Origin: Eulemur rufifrons | Lineage: Eukaryota > Chordata > Mammalia > Primates > Lemuridae | Reading direction: 5' to 3' | NCBI RefSeq assembly: GCF_041146395.1 | Contig: NC_090990.1 | Span: 41,426,001-41,490,000, forward strand | DNA length: 64,000 nucleotides | Part shown: positions 25,196-36,665 of the stretch, in pieces | How positions within the stretch are numbered: position 1 is the first letter of the stretch | Layout: every line of letters starts with the position of its first letter | Translations under genes and position numbers: made by a program | The notes under the pieces: model-generated | What the model saw: the letters and a program-made list of their open reading frames with translations, nothing else | Databases searched by the model: none | Told to the model about the DNA's origin: nothing

Positions 25196-27154
25196 GGACC
25201 TACTCTGGCTTCTGGGAATGCCATACATGTAAATCAAAGAACATAAGCACCTTCAGAGCTCCTTGGAATCTCCCAGGTGCTGAGCTACACCCTGTTTCTC
25301 TTATACAAACTTGCTTGTACAAACCACCTTACATGCACCTTGCTGGCCCAGGCTGATCTGACCTGGAGCCCAGGCTAGAACACTCTGCTGTCATGCAGGG
25401 AGCTTCTCTGATGGCCTCAGCCGGAGCCCACAGGAAATTGCCTCACATGCAGTATCCTGTAGGGAAAAAAGGAGAGCAGCGCTGGACCCAGACAGATCTA
25501 GCTTTGCTACTTTCTGTTCTGCTATTCAACAAATGTTTGTTCAGTACCTATTTTACCCAATTCTTAATTCTTCGTTCTTTAGGTGCTGTATGACCTCGGG
25601 AAAATCCAGGAATTCTGCCAGAAGCAGGGTGGTAAGGGATAGAGAAGGAGCGAACACAAGGATTGTGTCTTTTTGGAATATCTCCCAATCTCTAAGCCAA
25701 ATCCAACCATACAAAGGGGGACCAAAAACCTCCCCTAAGTGGTTTTTGAGAGCTGGAAAAGGGCAGCCTGGGGTCATCACTGAATCACAGCCCACTGAGA
25801 CATAGAACAGCAGAAATACTAATTCTACACCCTCTAGGCGAGGGGTGAAGGCAGTTGGTACATCGACTTGCCTCCCTTCCACTGACTCCTGGAGAACGTC
25901 TCCCGGCTTTCCAAAGGCAGCTAAACGGAAATTACCAAGAGTTGGAGTGTGTACAGGATGGTGTTGGGAAATAACAGTTTTCTACTCACCTCAATCAAGG
26001 TAGAATGGATGGCTAAAGGGACAAGTTGAGGCACAGGCGGGCTATTCTCCACTTGCCCCCGCAGACCCACGCTCCTTTCTTTCCTACTCCGCCCTGGAAG
26101 GCTGACCTGCATAGGCAACATGAGCAAGCGTCCTTATTCCTGATTTCTGCCAATGGGAGGCATCCGCGGGATTTGGGGGGAATATATTTACTCCCCCAAC
26201 TCCCTGCCTGCTGGTTTCCATGGAAACTATATGTCCCTCACCAAAGCCCAGCTCTGTGTGCTTTCCCTTGCACTCCTTTCCTTTGGGCAGCCAGATATTA
26301 GCAAGAGGCTGGAGGGAGAAGGAAAGAACACATTGTCCCCTCATATGTGACTGTCCCAGGAAAAGTTGCTGTTCCTCTTGGCTGGACTGTGGTGCTTCTC
26401 TAACACTGGCCAGCCACTGGTCCCCTCTTGATGGACAAAAAACATTTCTAAGTTGTGGCTTTTTCATGGCGGTATTTTTCTTGGTTCTTCAAAGGGCTCT
26501 TCTGGTGCCTTCTCCATAAGCATCCCGACTGGAAATTACTGGTTTGTACTTGACCACTTCTCTTCCCATCAATGCTCCACCAAGGGCGTCCTAGCCATAG
26601 TCCTTGGCTTCTGGGGCAGGGGTAGCCTGCTTTGGGGTGCAGTAAAAGCTCAGGTGCAGCCACTCTCTGATGCGGGAAGGTCACATGTCCTTGCTGGTTG
26701 CCCTTCTGCTCCACTTTCTGCCTCCTACCTTTCTCCACACCCTGACGGCACCGGGCACTCCGATGCCCAGTGTGCAGGCCCCTCTGAAAGGAGTGCTCCC
26801 CTGCTGAGTGGAGGGGGCACAAACTGAGCATCTCCAGTTTTTATAAGCACTTTTCTTCATCCTTTTTCCCGTCCTTCGGGAAGGAGAAACACCGAGGTGA
26901 GGTGAAGAGAGAGGCTAGCCCTTCCCTGAAGTGTGACACCCTTTTTTTTCCTCCCAGCAAATCCTCTACTATGACATTGGGAAGGAGGTGATAGTGCTCC
27001 CAACAAGCCCTCTTAGGAGGATGTTGGCTCCCAAATTTGGCACTTCTCTACCTTCAACTGTGAATGTAGAATACTTGAAAGCACTTTGTTCTCCTCTTTA
27101 CGTCTCGGTAGTAATCAAGAGAAGTCTCAGTCAGTACCTAATCCTCTCTTGGAA
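25196..27154. other. Unassigned sequence, comparatively GC-rich at 25.9-26.9 kb
   Basis: No repeat family is recognised over almost 2 kb. Between 26026 and 26831 several frames on both strands stay open for 90-127 codons and overlap each other, as expected where base composition makes stops rare. None shows a domain, signal sequence or clear splice context. CpG is not enriched enough to call an island. Confidence 0.35.
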
Positions 27155-27335
27155 TATCAAATTTCAATGTGCTTCCCACATTTATTACTTCATTTGGCTC
27201 TCAAAATAACTGTAAACTTTTAGGATTAATGTAAGCCCCGTTTTATAGAGAGGGAAACTGAGGTCTGGGGAAGATAAGTGACTTGCACAAAACATTAATG
27301 CTGGAAAGTGGATGTGAAAATAGAAACCTGCTGCC
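27155..27335 (-). repeat. MIR SINE, reverse orientation
   Basis: 'agagagggaaactgaggtct' (27247) followed by 'gataagtgacttgcacaaaa' is the inverted MIR core. Confidence 0.75.
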
Positions 27336-27369
27336 ATGAATGACTCTCTGGCCGGTGCTTTTGTGGATA

Positions 27370-27450
27370 TCAGATAAGACGGCTCCTCGAGGGCCAAGAC
27401 TGTATCTTGTTTATTTCCTTATCTTCATATGCCTGACGAGAATAGCATGT
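27370..27450 (+). repeat. Short L2 LINE fragment
   Basis: 'gctcctcgagggccaagact' (27381) and 'gtatcttgtttatttcctta' match the conserved L2 3' motif. Confidence 0.5.
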
Positions 27451-27509
27451 GTTCTAAAGTTGACTAAATGGAAGAGAAAAGAGAGCAACTTATTTCTAGA
27501 CTTTCCTGT

Positions 27510-27600
27510 GAATCCCAGAATCTCAGAATTGAGAGGGACATTAAAAGCCATGCAATCCAATTCTCCTTCTGGAGTTGAGCCCCATCTGCAGTCTGTGTTC
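27510..27600 (-). repeat. MIR3-like SINE fragment, reverse orientation
   Basis: 'ccagaatctcagaattgaga' (27515), 'gggacattaaaagccatgca' and 'atccaattctccttct' resemble the inverted MIR3 end. Confidence 0.5.
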
Positions 27601-27769
27601 TTCCCCCATGTAGCTCTTTAGCCTTTTCAAGCCTCTGATCACGAGCTATGCACGTTCTCTTCCCTCAGCCAAGTACCTGCAGTTGCTGTAATGATTCCAC
27701 AAGAGACAAGGTCTTGAATCCTTTGCAGCCTCAAGCTCAGTCACTGTGAGCAGCAGCACTTTTTGCCAG

Positions 27770-27990
27770 ACACTTTAACACGTGTGTGTTAATTCCTTAC
27801 TCACATTCTTGTATTTAATCCTTACAAGAAACCTATGAAGAAGGTGCTGTGATTATTATCTCTGTTTTAGGATGATGAAACTGAGGCTTAGACTAAATTA
27901 CTTTTCCAGAGTTACACAGCTAGAAAACAATAGTGTCATATTTTGAACTCACGACTGTCTGATTCTAGAGCCTGAGGTTTTACACACGAC
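27770..27990 (-). repeat. MIR SINE, reverse orientation
   Basis: 'aatccttacaagaaacctat' (27817), 'gatgatgaaactgaggctta' (27872) and 'agttacacagctagaaaaca' (27910) are the inverted MIR body. One of the longer MIR copies here. Confidence 0.85.
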
Positions 27991-28529
27991 AGCTCTCAGA
28001 CATGATTCCTAGTTTGCGGTCTGACCAGGACAGTGTACACTGGAGACATCACTCCCCTTATTCGAGGATCCTACACTTAAGTCTGCCTACACCATCTAGG
28101 AAAACATTCCTGTCTGTAATGAAAAACAGATTCTTGCTTCTCTGTACTGTCCTGAAAATATAGCTTTGTGGCATTTTCCATTTTCATGTCTGTTTTTCTC
28201 CCAGGCACTTTCTTCCCATTCCATGAAGCTGTTGGTTTTAAGAAACCAATATACATACCTTTCACTATTAAGATCTAACGAGGAGAGTGCAGTGTGAGTA
28301 CGTCAAGGCAATTGGCATGTCACTGCTGTGGGTGAGGAAAGCTGCTAGCTGAAAAGATGACTCATGTTGTCCCCACTGAAGCTGAAATGGGAGGGTTCTC
28401 TGTGCCTTTCCCGTTCCTCACAGTCATGTGTCCACAAGATATTTCTCCAGGGTGTTACTGTGGCATTGGGAGCCACTGTGGGACCTGTAGACATTTTGAC
28501 TGTAGCATCAGTAACTCACTGAATTGCCC
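27991..28529. other. Unassigned sequence
   Basis: No gene or repeat recognised. Confidence 0.35.
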
Positions 28530-28625
28530 AGACAGACTCCCTTGCTATATAGAAGAGGAGACACAGAGAGGGGCGGTCAATCTGCCAGGGTCACACAGCA
28601 ACTCATTGCTAAGCATTGCTCTAGT
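28530..28625 (-). repeat. MIR SINE fragment, reverse orientation
   Basis: 'gaagaggagacacagagagg' (28551) followed by 'ccagggtcacacagcaactc' (28584) is the inverted MIR core. Confidence 0.65.
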
Positions 28626-28727
28626 CTTCTGATCCTCAGGCTTGAATTCTTACCATCCATAAACACTCCCTCAACCAATGATTTGACAGGTAAGACTGAC
28701 TGGGCAGAGGAGCAGTGAGAAATCTCA

Positions 28728-28915
28728 TTTATTGAGCCCCTTCTCTGTGACAGTCATTGTACATTTAATACTCATTGAGCATCACCATTAATTGAAAGCT
28801 AATATTATCTTCATTTTATATATGAAGGAGATAAGGCTCAGAAATTTTAAGTAATTTGTTGATATGCATATAGCAGGGAAGTGGCAGAACCTACATTTAA
28901 ACCCAGGTCATTCCA
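28728..28915 (-). repeat. MIR SINE, reverse orientation
   Basis: 'tattgagccccttctctgtg' (28731), 'aatattatcttcattttata' (28801), 'ggagataaggctcagaaatt' (28827) and 'aagtggcagaacctacattt' are visible. Confidence 0.75.
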
Positions 28916-28917
28916 AT

Positions 28918-28972
28918 TCCTTCTCCCCTCCCCTCCCCTCCCATCTCCCTTCACCGTCCTCCCCCACCCCGC
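28918..28972 (+). repeat. C/T-rich low-complexity tract
   Basis: About 4 units of CCCCT followed by C-rich sequence. It separates the MIR from the next L2. Confidence 0.8.
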
Positions 28973-28974
28973 CC

Positions 28975-30095
28975 AAGTGTCCCTTTCCCAGTAAACAGAA
29001 CCACCATCTATGCAGTGGCACAAACCTGAGACTGGCAGTCTTTCCTCTCTTTCAAATCCCCCATTTGATCAAGTTCCAAGTTCTATGTATTCTACCTCTT
29101 AAAAAGTCTACCTATTTCTTTCCTTCCCCACTTCCACTGTTCTCAATAATGACTTAACCATTTGCTGCTGGGACCCCCTTAGGAGCCTTCTAACTTATTT
29201 CCCTATCTCCACTCAGCACTGGAGCTAGAGTGACCTTTTTATCTATCAGTACCACTTCTTTACTTAGAATTCATTAATGACATTGATAACTTCCCAGTGC
29301 CTTTGGGACAAAGCCAAAAGCCAGTGTTCATGACTGTCTTAGTCTATATTCTGTTGCTATAACTGAATACCAGAGACTAGGTAATTTATAAAGAATTTAT
29401 GTAGCTCAGTTTCTGGAGGCTGGGAAGTCCAAGAGCATGGCACCAGCATCTGATGAGGGCCTTTTGCTGTGTCTTAACATGATGGTGGCATCATATGGTG
29501 AGAGGGCAAGAGTGTGTCAGTTTGGGTTTCTCCTCTTGTTCTTATAAAGCCACCAGTCCTATCATGGAGTCCCCACCCTGATGAACCTATCTAATCCTAG
29601 TGACCTCCCAAAGGTCCCATCTCCAAATACCATCAACATATGAATTTAGAGATTAAGTTTCCAACATATGAAATTTGGGGGACACATTCAAACCATTGCA
29701 ATAAAACATTCTGAGAGCTGGTATCTTCTGGTTTCCTTTCAGAGCTTTGCTGTCTAGGTTGCCCCCTAGCCTTTCCATGTTCTTAGAGACATATTTTCCT
29801 GGATAACACTCAGGATTCAATTTCAGTCTGAACTTCACTTATGCGAGTTCACCTTTGTGAACCTTCTAAATCAGTTGAGCTCCCGTTTTAGTACAGTCAT
29901 CTGAAACCCTGTACTTAATTTTTGTCTGACTCAACAACTTTGCAACACATCTTCCATATCTGTCTTCCCCTGTAGACCATATGATCCATGCAAAGTGGGG
30001 TTGTGACATTCATATGTACATTCAGGGTCCCCAGCACCTTGTCCAATGCCTGGCACGTGGTGGGCAGTTAATACATGGTGAATGAATAAATGAAT
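28975..30095 (+). repeat. L2 LINE 3' end, split by an MLT1 LTR
   Basis: The first part (28975-29334) follows the L2 interior, with 'ggagctagagtgaccttttt' (29221) and 'cttcccagtgcctttgggac' (29290). The MLT1-type LTR at 29335-29700 interrupts it. The second part continues to 'cccagcaccttgtccaatgc' (30030) and ends in 'gaatgaataaatgaatta'. The two parts are in correct L2 order, so this is one element with a nested insertion. Confidence 0.7.
29335..29700 (-). mobile_element. MLT1/MST-type MaLR LTR (solo), reverse orientation
   Basis: The plus strand starts 'tgtcttagtctatattctgt', then 'gagactaggtaatttataaa' (29372), 'tttctggaggctgggaagtc' (29410), 'gtgacctcccaaaggtccca' (29600) and ends 'gacacattcaaaccattgca'. 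The boundaries are TG and CA. I could not see an exact 5-bp target duplication. Confidence 0.85.
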
Positions 30096-30524
30096 TAGAG
30101 GATCGACTCTCCAACTGAGAAGATAAGAAGCATGTGGACGCTGAGCACTTCTGCCACAGATAGCCTCTAACCTACCTCCTCATGGGCTGCTACACTTGGG
30201 AAATGTAGAATCTGGGTAGCAGTATGGTTTGTTTGGTGCTCTTTAATACTTTGCCTTCTTAAAATAAATGGTACCTTTGTAAACAAAAGGTGATGGGAAG
30301 TGGGTTTTGGATTCATTAGCATTGGTTAGCATGAGGAATTTAATCATTACATGCAACATATTGGCCACATTTTTTTTCTCTTTCTGTTACCAAATATTAA
30401 ATGTGCTGGCTTAACTTCCTACTAATGGTCCTCCTTCAATGATAAATAACCACTGGGTCAGCACATGTGTCTGAGTGTTGGCAGCAATATTTATATATAA
30501 ATACAATGTGCCTAGATGTAGCAA
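30096..30524. other. Unassigned sequence
   Basis: No gene or repeat recognised. Confidence 0.35.
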
Positions 30525-30600
30525 TGTAGAACAGCAGAGTGCTTGAAGGGACTCTGGGAATCATTAAACACAATCCTCTTAGTCCACAGATGTGAGCACT
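30525..30600 (-). repeat. MIR3-like SINE fragment, reverse orientation
   Basis: 'gcttgaagggactctgggaa' (30541) then 'aatcctcttagtccacaga' matches the inverted MIR3 end. Short. Confidence 0.45.
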
Positions 30601-30604
30601 GGAC

Positions 30605-32350
30605 TTCCAGGTCAAGAGGGTAGATTAAGAACATGCTAAAATTATTCCTTCCACAGTTCAAACTCATAGAAATTCTGGATAAAATATTTTAAAAAATATA
30701 TAACTCAACTACAAAGCAAGGAAAGGAAGTTCCCTATGCCAGAAACTTAGAGGGAACCCAAGTGGTAAGTGAAAGCTGAATCTGAATCGCTCTTGAGAGG
30801 GTTGGGCCCAGCACAAGCTCCAGCTCCAGGAACAAAAGTTTCAATGCTCATGTTGGGGAGGGACTGGGTCCTGACTGAGATTCAGATCACTACAGGGAGC
30901 TGAAGCCAGTACCCCTGCAGGGACGTAGAAGTTGGAATAAGCTTTCCATCTTCGAAAGAGCATATGAAAATCTCCAACAAGCAGTACCACGATGTTGCCA
31001 AAAGTAAGCCTATCCACCCTGGCTGAGGGTGGAAACACAGCACGAAATGGGAATTCTAAATTTGTGCCTTACCAGACACACTTATTAGTGTGGAAAATCA
31101 AAAATCTAGAAACTAACATGGGAATTAATTTAGAGGGAATGAACTCTATAGTGGCTGGTCAAGGACAACCGTTAAAGTGCCTTGTAGGCTTTGAACAGGA
31201 AACCAGATGCTACCTTAGGAAATTTGGAATTCTACACGGCCTTTGGAAGAACTTGGGGGACAAGATCTGAAGGCCACTGCTGGCTTCCAGGAGATCTGGA
31301 AGTGCAGAGACAGCTTGCAGACTGCCACCAGGCAGTTCCGCTGCCTGAAGTGTGAAGCGGGTAAGACTGGTGCAGGGATGAGCAAGCTACTGCCTGCAGG
31401 TCCACATCTGTTACCAGACCTAGGTGGGCCACCTAGGAATTTTTTTTTCATTCTTACAGGGAAGTAAAAAAGAACATGAATATGTAACAGAGACCACATA
31501 TGGCCTAGAAAGACTAAAATATCTATTATCCAATCCTTACAGAAAATGTTTGCTTGACCACTGCTCAGAAGGCTACAGGGAAGGCACTGGAAACCCCACC
31601 TTTTCTGTCCGTGGATGCTCTTGTGTCTTCCTGCAGCAGTTACAGCTGGAGACTCACAGCTTCTTCTTCTTTTCCACTTTCCCAATCTCATGTGAGTGCT
31701 TCCTGTTGCCAAAACTACTCATAGGATTCTAGGAAATGCAACGTTCATGCTTCACTCCCAGATGCAGTGGAGACTGTGGAAGGGGCAGGGATGATACTGA
31801 GGTGACAATCCACATAGGAAGTCCACACCCCAGTGTGGACATGGGAGGAAAAAACTACAGAAGATGAGCTTGCAAAGAAAAATTCCAAAACATAGACACA
31901 AGTCAACGCATGTAAGAAGGATCACAAATCCTCTAAAATGGGAAAATTTATATAGGAGGATCTAGAATGAATACCGTGATCAGAAAAGAATTTTAATGCA
32001 AACGTGCTTCATGTGTTCAAGGAATTAAAGGAAAGAATGACAACAATAAAAAAAGGAGATTTTTTAAAAAGTAGATATATAAAAAAGAACCAAGTGATCA
32101 CCAAGATACCACTTCACACCCACTTTACTGGGTGGAGCTTTGCTGAAAGAAAAAAAGCAAATCTTTTAGATAGGAGTAGATGAAAAAAGTACGTGTGACA
32201 AGAATAAAAATTGGCAAACTGGTAAATCTAAATAAGTATTACATATAATATAAAGGCAAGAATAACAATATTTATATGAGTGTTTTAAACAAGCAGGAAC
32301 TATAAAATTAGACAATAGCATGGTGGTTGGGGAGGAGCATTGGCAGAGAG
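30605..32350 (+). repeat. Old L1 (L1M-type) 5' UTR region
   Basis: Starts 'cttccaggtcaagagggtag' and follows the 5' UTR pattern of old L1s: 'ccagaaacttagagggaacc' (30740), 'atcacaaatcctctaaaatg' (31921) and 'taaaggaaagaatgacaaca' (32027). The 165-codon minus-strand frame at 31215-31712, the longest in the window, lies antisense inside this element and has no recognisable domain. The end at about 32350 is a guess. Confidence 0.55.
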
Positions 32351-32839
32351 ATGTTCAAACATGCTCATGTCACTTCTCTTTTGAGGGCAGGATGCAGACA
32401 CTGAGTAGACTTTATTAGAAAATTTGAAATTTGGCACATATGTTAGAATCTTAAGGATAACCATTAAAAGAATAGTTTTCTAAAATTTCTAAGCACAGCA
32501 TCAGAAAATATGAGGGTTAAAGCCAATGCATAATTCCAATAAAAGGCAAGAAAGGAGGAATTGCAAAGGACCCAGGGACTCAAAGAGGAGTCCTGGTGCA
32601 GCCAAGGTCATGCAGCCAGTTCGTGACTGGCGTAGGACCAAGCCTGGGGCACTTGACTCCCAGCTTATTGCTGTGTTATTTACACCAAGTTATTTCTCTC
32701 CATACGCCTCTGTTGATTTTTACAGAGGAATCATGTGAATCCCATTGCCAAGTTTTGTGCTTGCATAAAAAAATTAAGATACAATTTAATGGTATAGTGG
32801 GAGAAAAAAAATGTTCTTTGTATCTAAATACACATGGTT
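32351..32839. other. Unassigned, possible inverted MIR near 32570-32690
   Basis: 'gccaaggtcatgcagccagt' (32601) and 'gactggcgtaggaccaagcc' could be a decayed inverted MIR. Nothing else is recognised. Confidence 0.35.
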
Positions 32840-33035
32840 TAAAATTTCAGCTATGCCACACACTGGTTGTCTCCTTGGATAAAATATTTAACCTACCAAC
32901 TTCAAGTTCATTGTTTGTTGAATTAAAGTAGTAATAGCTATCTCACAGAGTTAATGTAAACATCAAATTATTTAATATGGATTAAATATACATAAAGCAT
33001 CTAGTTTAATTTTTGACGCTAAGTGCAAGTGCAGT
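32840..33035 (+). repeat. MIR SINE
   Basis: 'ttggataaaatatttaacct' (32873), 'gtagtaatagctatctcaca' (32928) and 'cataaagcatctagtttaat' (32991) follow MIR order, with an AT-shifted composition. Confidence 0.6.
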
Positions 33036-33153
33036 AAATGTAGCTGGAGTCAATGGGAGAAGGAATTTCCAAAATAGGAGGAAGGATATTGATTATGAAG
33101 AGGCAGTGTTGAACAATAATGAGCTCCAAAAGATGAGGTAAAACCGTTAACAC

Positions 33154-33173
33154 CAATCAATCAATCAATCAAT
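33154..33173 (+). repeat. (TCAA)n microsatellite
   Basis: About five units of TCAA without interruption. Confidence 0.9.
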
Positions 33174-33374
33174 GATGGTGAGGTGAGGAGTGAAGATCAC
33201 GAACAGGTTGGGAAGCTTGGCAAAATGAATTGAGGCATGGCCTGGGAATTGAGTCTGAGGATGATAAAGAGCTCCAGGGGCTCCGCTGTGTGGTGCTAGC
33301 TCTGCGGCAAGGAGACAGGTCTGATGGCTTAGCGGACGTTGGCCTATGGGCCAATGCTTGTGTTTCTAAATAGA

Positions 33375-33540
33375 AACCAGTCATAATGGAACCCAGTCAT
33401 ACCCATTTGTTTACATAGTGTCTATGGCTACTTTTGTACCGCACAATGGCAGAGTTGAGTAGCTGCAGAGATTATTTTTCCAGCAAAGCCTAAAATATTT
33501 GTTATCTGGCCCTTTAAGAAAAAGTCAGCTGACCTCTAGC
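33375..33540. mobile_element. hAT-Charlie-type MITE, partial second copy
   Basis: Same family as 13008-13339 but only one side. 'atgg' and 'ctact' spacers lead to 'aatggcagagttgagtagct' (33446), 'gcctaaaatatttgttatct' (33488) and the terminal 'agtcagctgacctct'. Confidence 0.75.
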
Positions 33541-33839
33541 TTAAAGGAATATGCATGCTCAGACAATCTCTGCCACCTTGTGCGTGGTGAGGCCAGTGCT
33601 GTACCTTTAAATTAGATCAACCCATCACGTAGCTGGGGGAGTTAAGATGAGCCTAAACTCGTTCCAGCCTACTTATTATTACAGGTGCCTTCAACTCCCT
33701 TGCTTCAGTCTCACATAGTGATGACTGACTTCTTACCACTGGTTTTATCTCTACTTTCTGATCTGTGCTTACCTCTTGAAACTGGTAGTTGAACCTCGTT
33801 CCCTAGTTTACTCTGTGAAACACCCTCAGCATTCGAGTT
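33541..33839. other. Unassigned sequence
   Basis: Nothing recognised, though its position and C/T-rich character would fit diverged upstream L2. Confidence 0.3.
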
Positions 33840-34025
33840 GAGTTCCCTTTGTCTCTTCCTGCTCTGTCTGCTCTGCATACGTGTCCTGTCTCACCCAGAT
33901 CTAGGGCTCCATGAGGGAAGAAGAGACCAGAATCCCTCCAGCAGCAAGGATCATGTCTGCCTTCTGTTTTTCTCACAGTTCCTGACACATGGCAGAACCC
34001 GAGGAAAAGTCTATTGAATAAACTG
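33840..34025 (+). repeat. L2 LINE 3' end
   Basis: 'agggctccatgagggaagaa' (33902), 'cttctgtttttctcacagtt' and the closing 'gtctattgaataa' match the L2 terminus. Confidence 0.55.
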
Positions 34026-34859
34026 ACATTGTGTGAAGAGAAGAAAATCCGAAAGATAGAGAACAAGCTGGCCGCAGGAAAGGAGGAATGTATTAATACG
34101 TACCTTGGTTTCCTGGGAGGCTCTGGTATTAGGAAATTGGTGGAAGGTGAGATAGCAGCAAAAGGAAGGATCCAGATCAAAGAGGGCTGTGTGCACATGG
34201 ATTTGATTTTGAAAGCAATGAATGGTTTGAGGCTAACGGAGGACAAACTTGTTTACCGTGTCATGCTGTTTTGATGTCTCATGATTTTGAAGGCAGGTGG
34301 ATAGAAGGTGGCAGGGATGGAGAAAAGCAAATGGAGAAGTTTGAGGATCACGCCGTCACTCCTAATCCCACTGGGCCTTGCAGTGCGGGGAGTTTCCCCT
34401 GTGAGGTCTAGTTCCCAGGCACCTGTGCCCGCTGGTCTCTGGGTCAGCGGGCAGTGGGAGGCACTGGCGGAAGGTTGGAGGGTGGAAGGAGAGAAGATGC
34501 CAGCCTATTTCTACTCCTCTCTTTCTGTTCGAGAAGGTGTCTCCAACAGGTTTTTCTATTCTCTAATGTCATAGTGCATTTGTGGCAGCTCCTCGCTGCA
34601 TTCCCAGTTCCTATTTGGTGCTCTTCTTTTCTGCGTTCTGGAAACACTGCCATTTCCCTTGGTCCCGACAGCCCTAGGTATGGAAACAACTTTGTCTTTT
34701 CTAGGTTCCTAATCTCTAGGTCACCTCGCTGTGCCCATTTTCCCTTTCAGTTCTTCCAAGTTTGTAAACAGTTTCTCATGCTAAATTCTCTCCATTAAAC
34801 TTCCTGGGTAGTTCTGTGTTTCTGACTGAACTCCCATTGAAACAGGGATGGAAGAAGGT
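34026..34859. other. Unassigned sequence
   Basis: No gene or repeat recognised. Overlapping plus and minus open frames of 80-115 codons at 34308-34798 are mutually exclusive and without features. Confidence 0.35.
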
Positions 34860-34950
34860 AAAAAAACTTACATTTATTTATCTTAGCCTCCCTAGTACTT
34901 GGCAGGGGCCTGACACAGAGCAAACACTCTGTAAATATTCATTTAATTAA
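34860..34950 (+). repeat. Short L2 LINE 3' end
   Basis: 'ccctagtacttggcaggggc' (34889) and 'aacactctgtaaatattcat' fit the last bases of L2. Confidence 0.5.
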
Positions 34951-35479
34951 AGCACGGAACAAAACGACAACTCTTTCCTTTTCTTTTCCAACGCCTAGTA
35001 ACAACAAATCTACGTAAATGAAAGTGGTAGCAAAGATAAGAAAGTGTTTTTACAATGTCTGAAAGTGAAAGAATCACAGTCAGACCAGCTCACGTGTCAG
35101 GGGCCGCCACACATGCTGGGGCCACTGGAAACAGTCTTCCCATAAGACTTGGTCTAGACAAGCAGCTAGAATACAGAAGCCACTCCAATTTGCCGGGAAA
35201 GATCAAATTTGGATAAATTGCTGGAACTCTAAAAGCCTTGTGGTTTAAGTCAGAAGATGGGATAGCCATTCATAGCTGCAGATGGCTCAGCAGGAGGCCT
35301 GGAAGACCTAAGACCAGCAGATATGCTCTCATGCTCTCCAGTGTGAGATCCGGGTTTCTAACCTTCAACCAATGCCTGGAATGAAAATACGTGTATATAT
35401 ATGTGTGTATATATGTGCGTATACATGCTTTTGTATCAGCCTTTCCAGGACTCCATGTTTTGATTAAACTTTCCGTAAG
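34951..35479. other. Unassigned sequence with TG/TA-rich microsatellite
   Basis: An alternating TG/TA tract lies at about 35390-35428. The rest (34980-35370) shows no repeat and may be single-copy. Confidence 0.4.
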
Positions 35480-35700
35480 AGGCAGCAGGATGCATTGGAG
35501 TGATCACAGAACTTGGGATCTAAAAAATCGAATGCCGATTTTCACTTTGGCTGCTTAATGACCTTGAGAGCTTGGTTAAGATATCAAACTCCAAATTTAA
35601 TCTGCAGTTGTTTCACCTGTAAGTTAGAAATAATAGTACCTACATCACAAGGGAATTGTGACATCTAAATGAAATTATGTAATATACTAATAAAAAATAC
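35480..35700 (+). repeat. MIR SINE (first of three adjacent copies)
   Basis: 'atgaccttgagagcttggtt' (35558), 'agaaataatagtacctacat' (35626) and 'gtgacatctaaatgaaatta' follow MIR from 5' to 3'. Confidence 0.8.
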
Positions 35701-35704
35701 AGTC

Positions 35705-35880
35705 GTGTGGTTAAAAGGACGTTCTATGAAATCAGTTTTCACTTGGAACCTCTGTTCTGCCCCTTATTAATCTCTCTAAATCATAGTTTCTTCATCTGAA
35801 AAATGAGGGTAATAATATCTGCTTGATAGTGTCGTCGTAAAGACTAAGACAAATCATTGATGTAAATTGCTCAGCAAGAC
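35705..35880 (+). repeat. MIR SINE (second copy)
   Basis: Starts again with the MIR 5' part 'gtggttaaaaggacgttcta' (35707) and shows 'atagtttcttcatctgaaaa' (35783) and 'gagggtaataatatctgctt'. Confidence 0.8.
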
Positions 35881-35914
35881 ATCTCAACATCATGAAAATC
35901 AGTGTCCCCTGCCT

Positions 35915-36100
35915 TGCACATTAGAGGCACTTGCCTATGTGTGTTGTTTAATCCTCACAACACCTTATAAGGGGAGAATTGCTATAATCCCAGTTTAAAG
36001 ATATTTATACAGAGACTTAACTTGCCTAGGATAACATAGGTCATCCTTGTCTAAGGTTACATAGTTATTACACAATCATATCTGACTCTGACTACCAAGC
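35915..36100 (-). repeat. MIR SINE (third copy, reverse orientation)
   Basis: 'gtttaatcctcacaacacct' (35946) and 'aggttacatagttattacac' (36054) are inverted MIR. Confidence 0.7.
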
Positions 36101-36489
36101 CCTTCCTCAAAAATAATATGCATATTACTTTTGCATCCTTAGTTATTAATATAGCTATTGTTGTTATTGTTATTGAAACATATATAAGGTGCCTGGCATA
36201 ATTGATTATTTTTATCTATTAGTTTCCTACTTTTTATATGTAAAGAAACATTTATTACCACCTATGATGTTCTTCACTGTGGGTGAAGTTCAAAAGTCAT
36301 TTTCTAAAGTAAATTAGGGGGTCATTTTTCATAATGATATACAAACTGGGATTTTTTTTTTTTACTCTAGAGACAGTATTTTTTTTTCATTTTTAGTGCA
36401 TCATCTGATTCAAAGATGGTGTGTATTTTAGAGAAATTTTTAGTAAAAGTAAAATAATGTCATGTGTATTTTTTTATAGTATGCCAAGG
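36101..36489. other. AT-rich unassigned sequence
   Basis: T runs at about 36352-36363 and 36379-36386. Nothing recognised. Confidence 0.35.
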
Positions 36490-36665
36490 ACATGGCTTAG
36501 AAAGAGCAATGAACTTAGAGTCCAGGAACCAGGAGTTTGAGTCCAGCTCTGTGACCTTGTGTATAATCCCAGGCCTTGCTTGGGCTCAGTTTACTCATCT
36601 ACAGACTGAGAGTATGGAGTGATGTGACTTCTGACATCCATTCCAATCCTAAAATATGAGCACTA
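36490..36665 (+). repeat. MIR3-like SINE
   Basis: 'cagctctgtgaccttgtgta' (36545), 'tgggctcagtttactcatct' (36581) and the MIR3-like end 'cattccaatcctaaaatatg' (36639). Confidence 0.65.

Noticed and set aside
31215..31712. 165-codon open frame on the minus strand, the longest in the window
   Set aside because: It lies antisense within old L1 5' UTR-like DNA, shows no domain or biased composition typical of a protein, and overlaps other frames on both strands.
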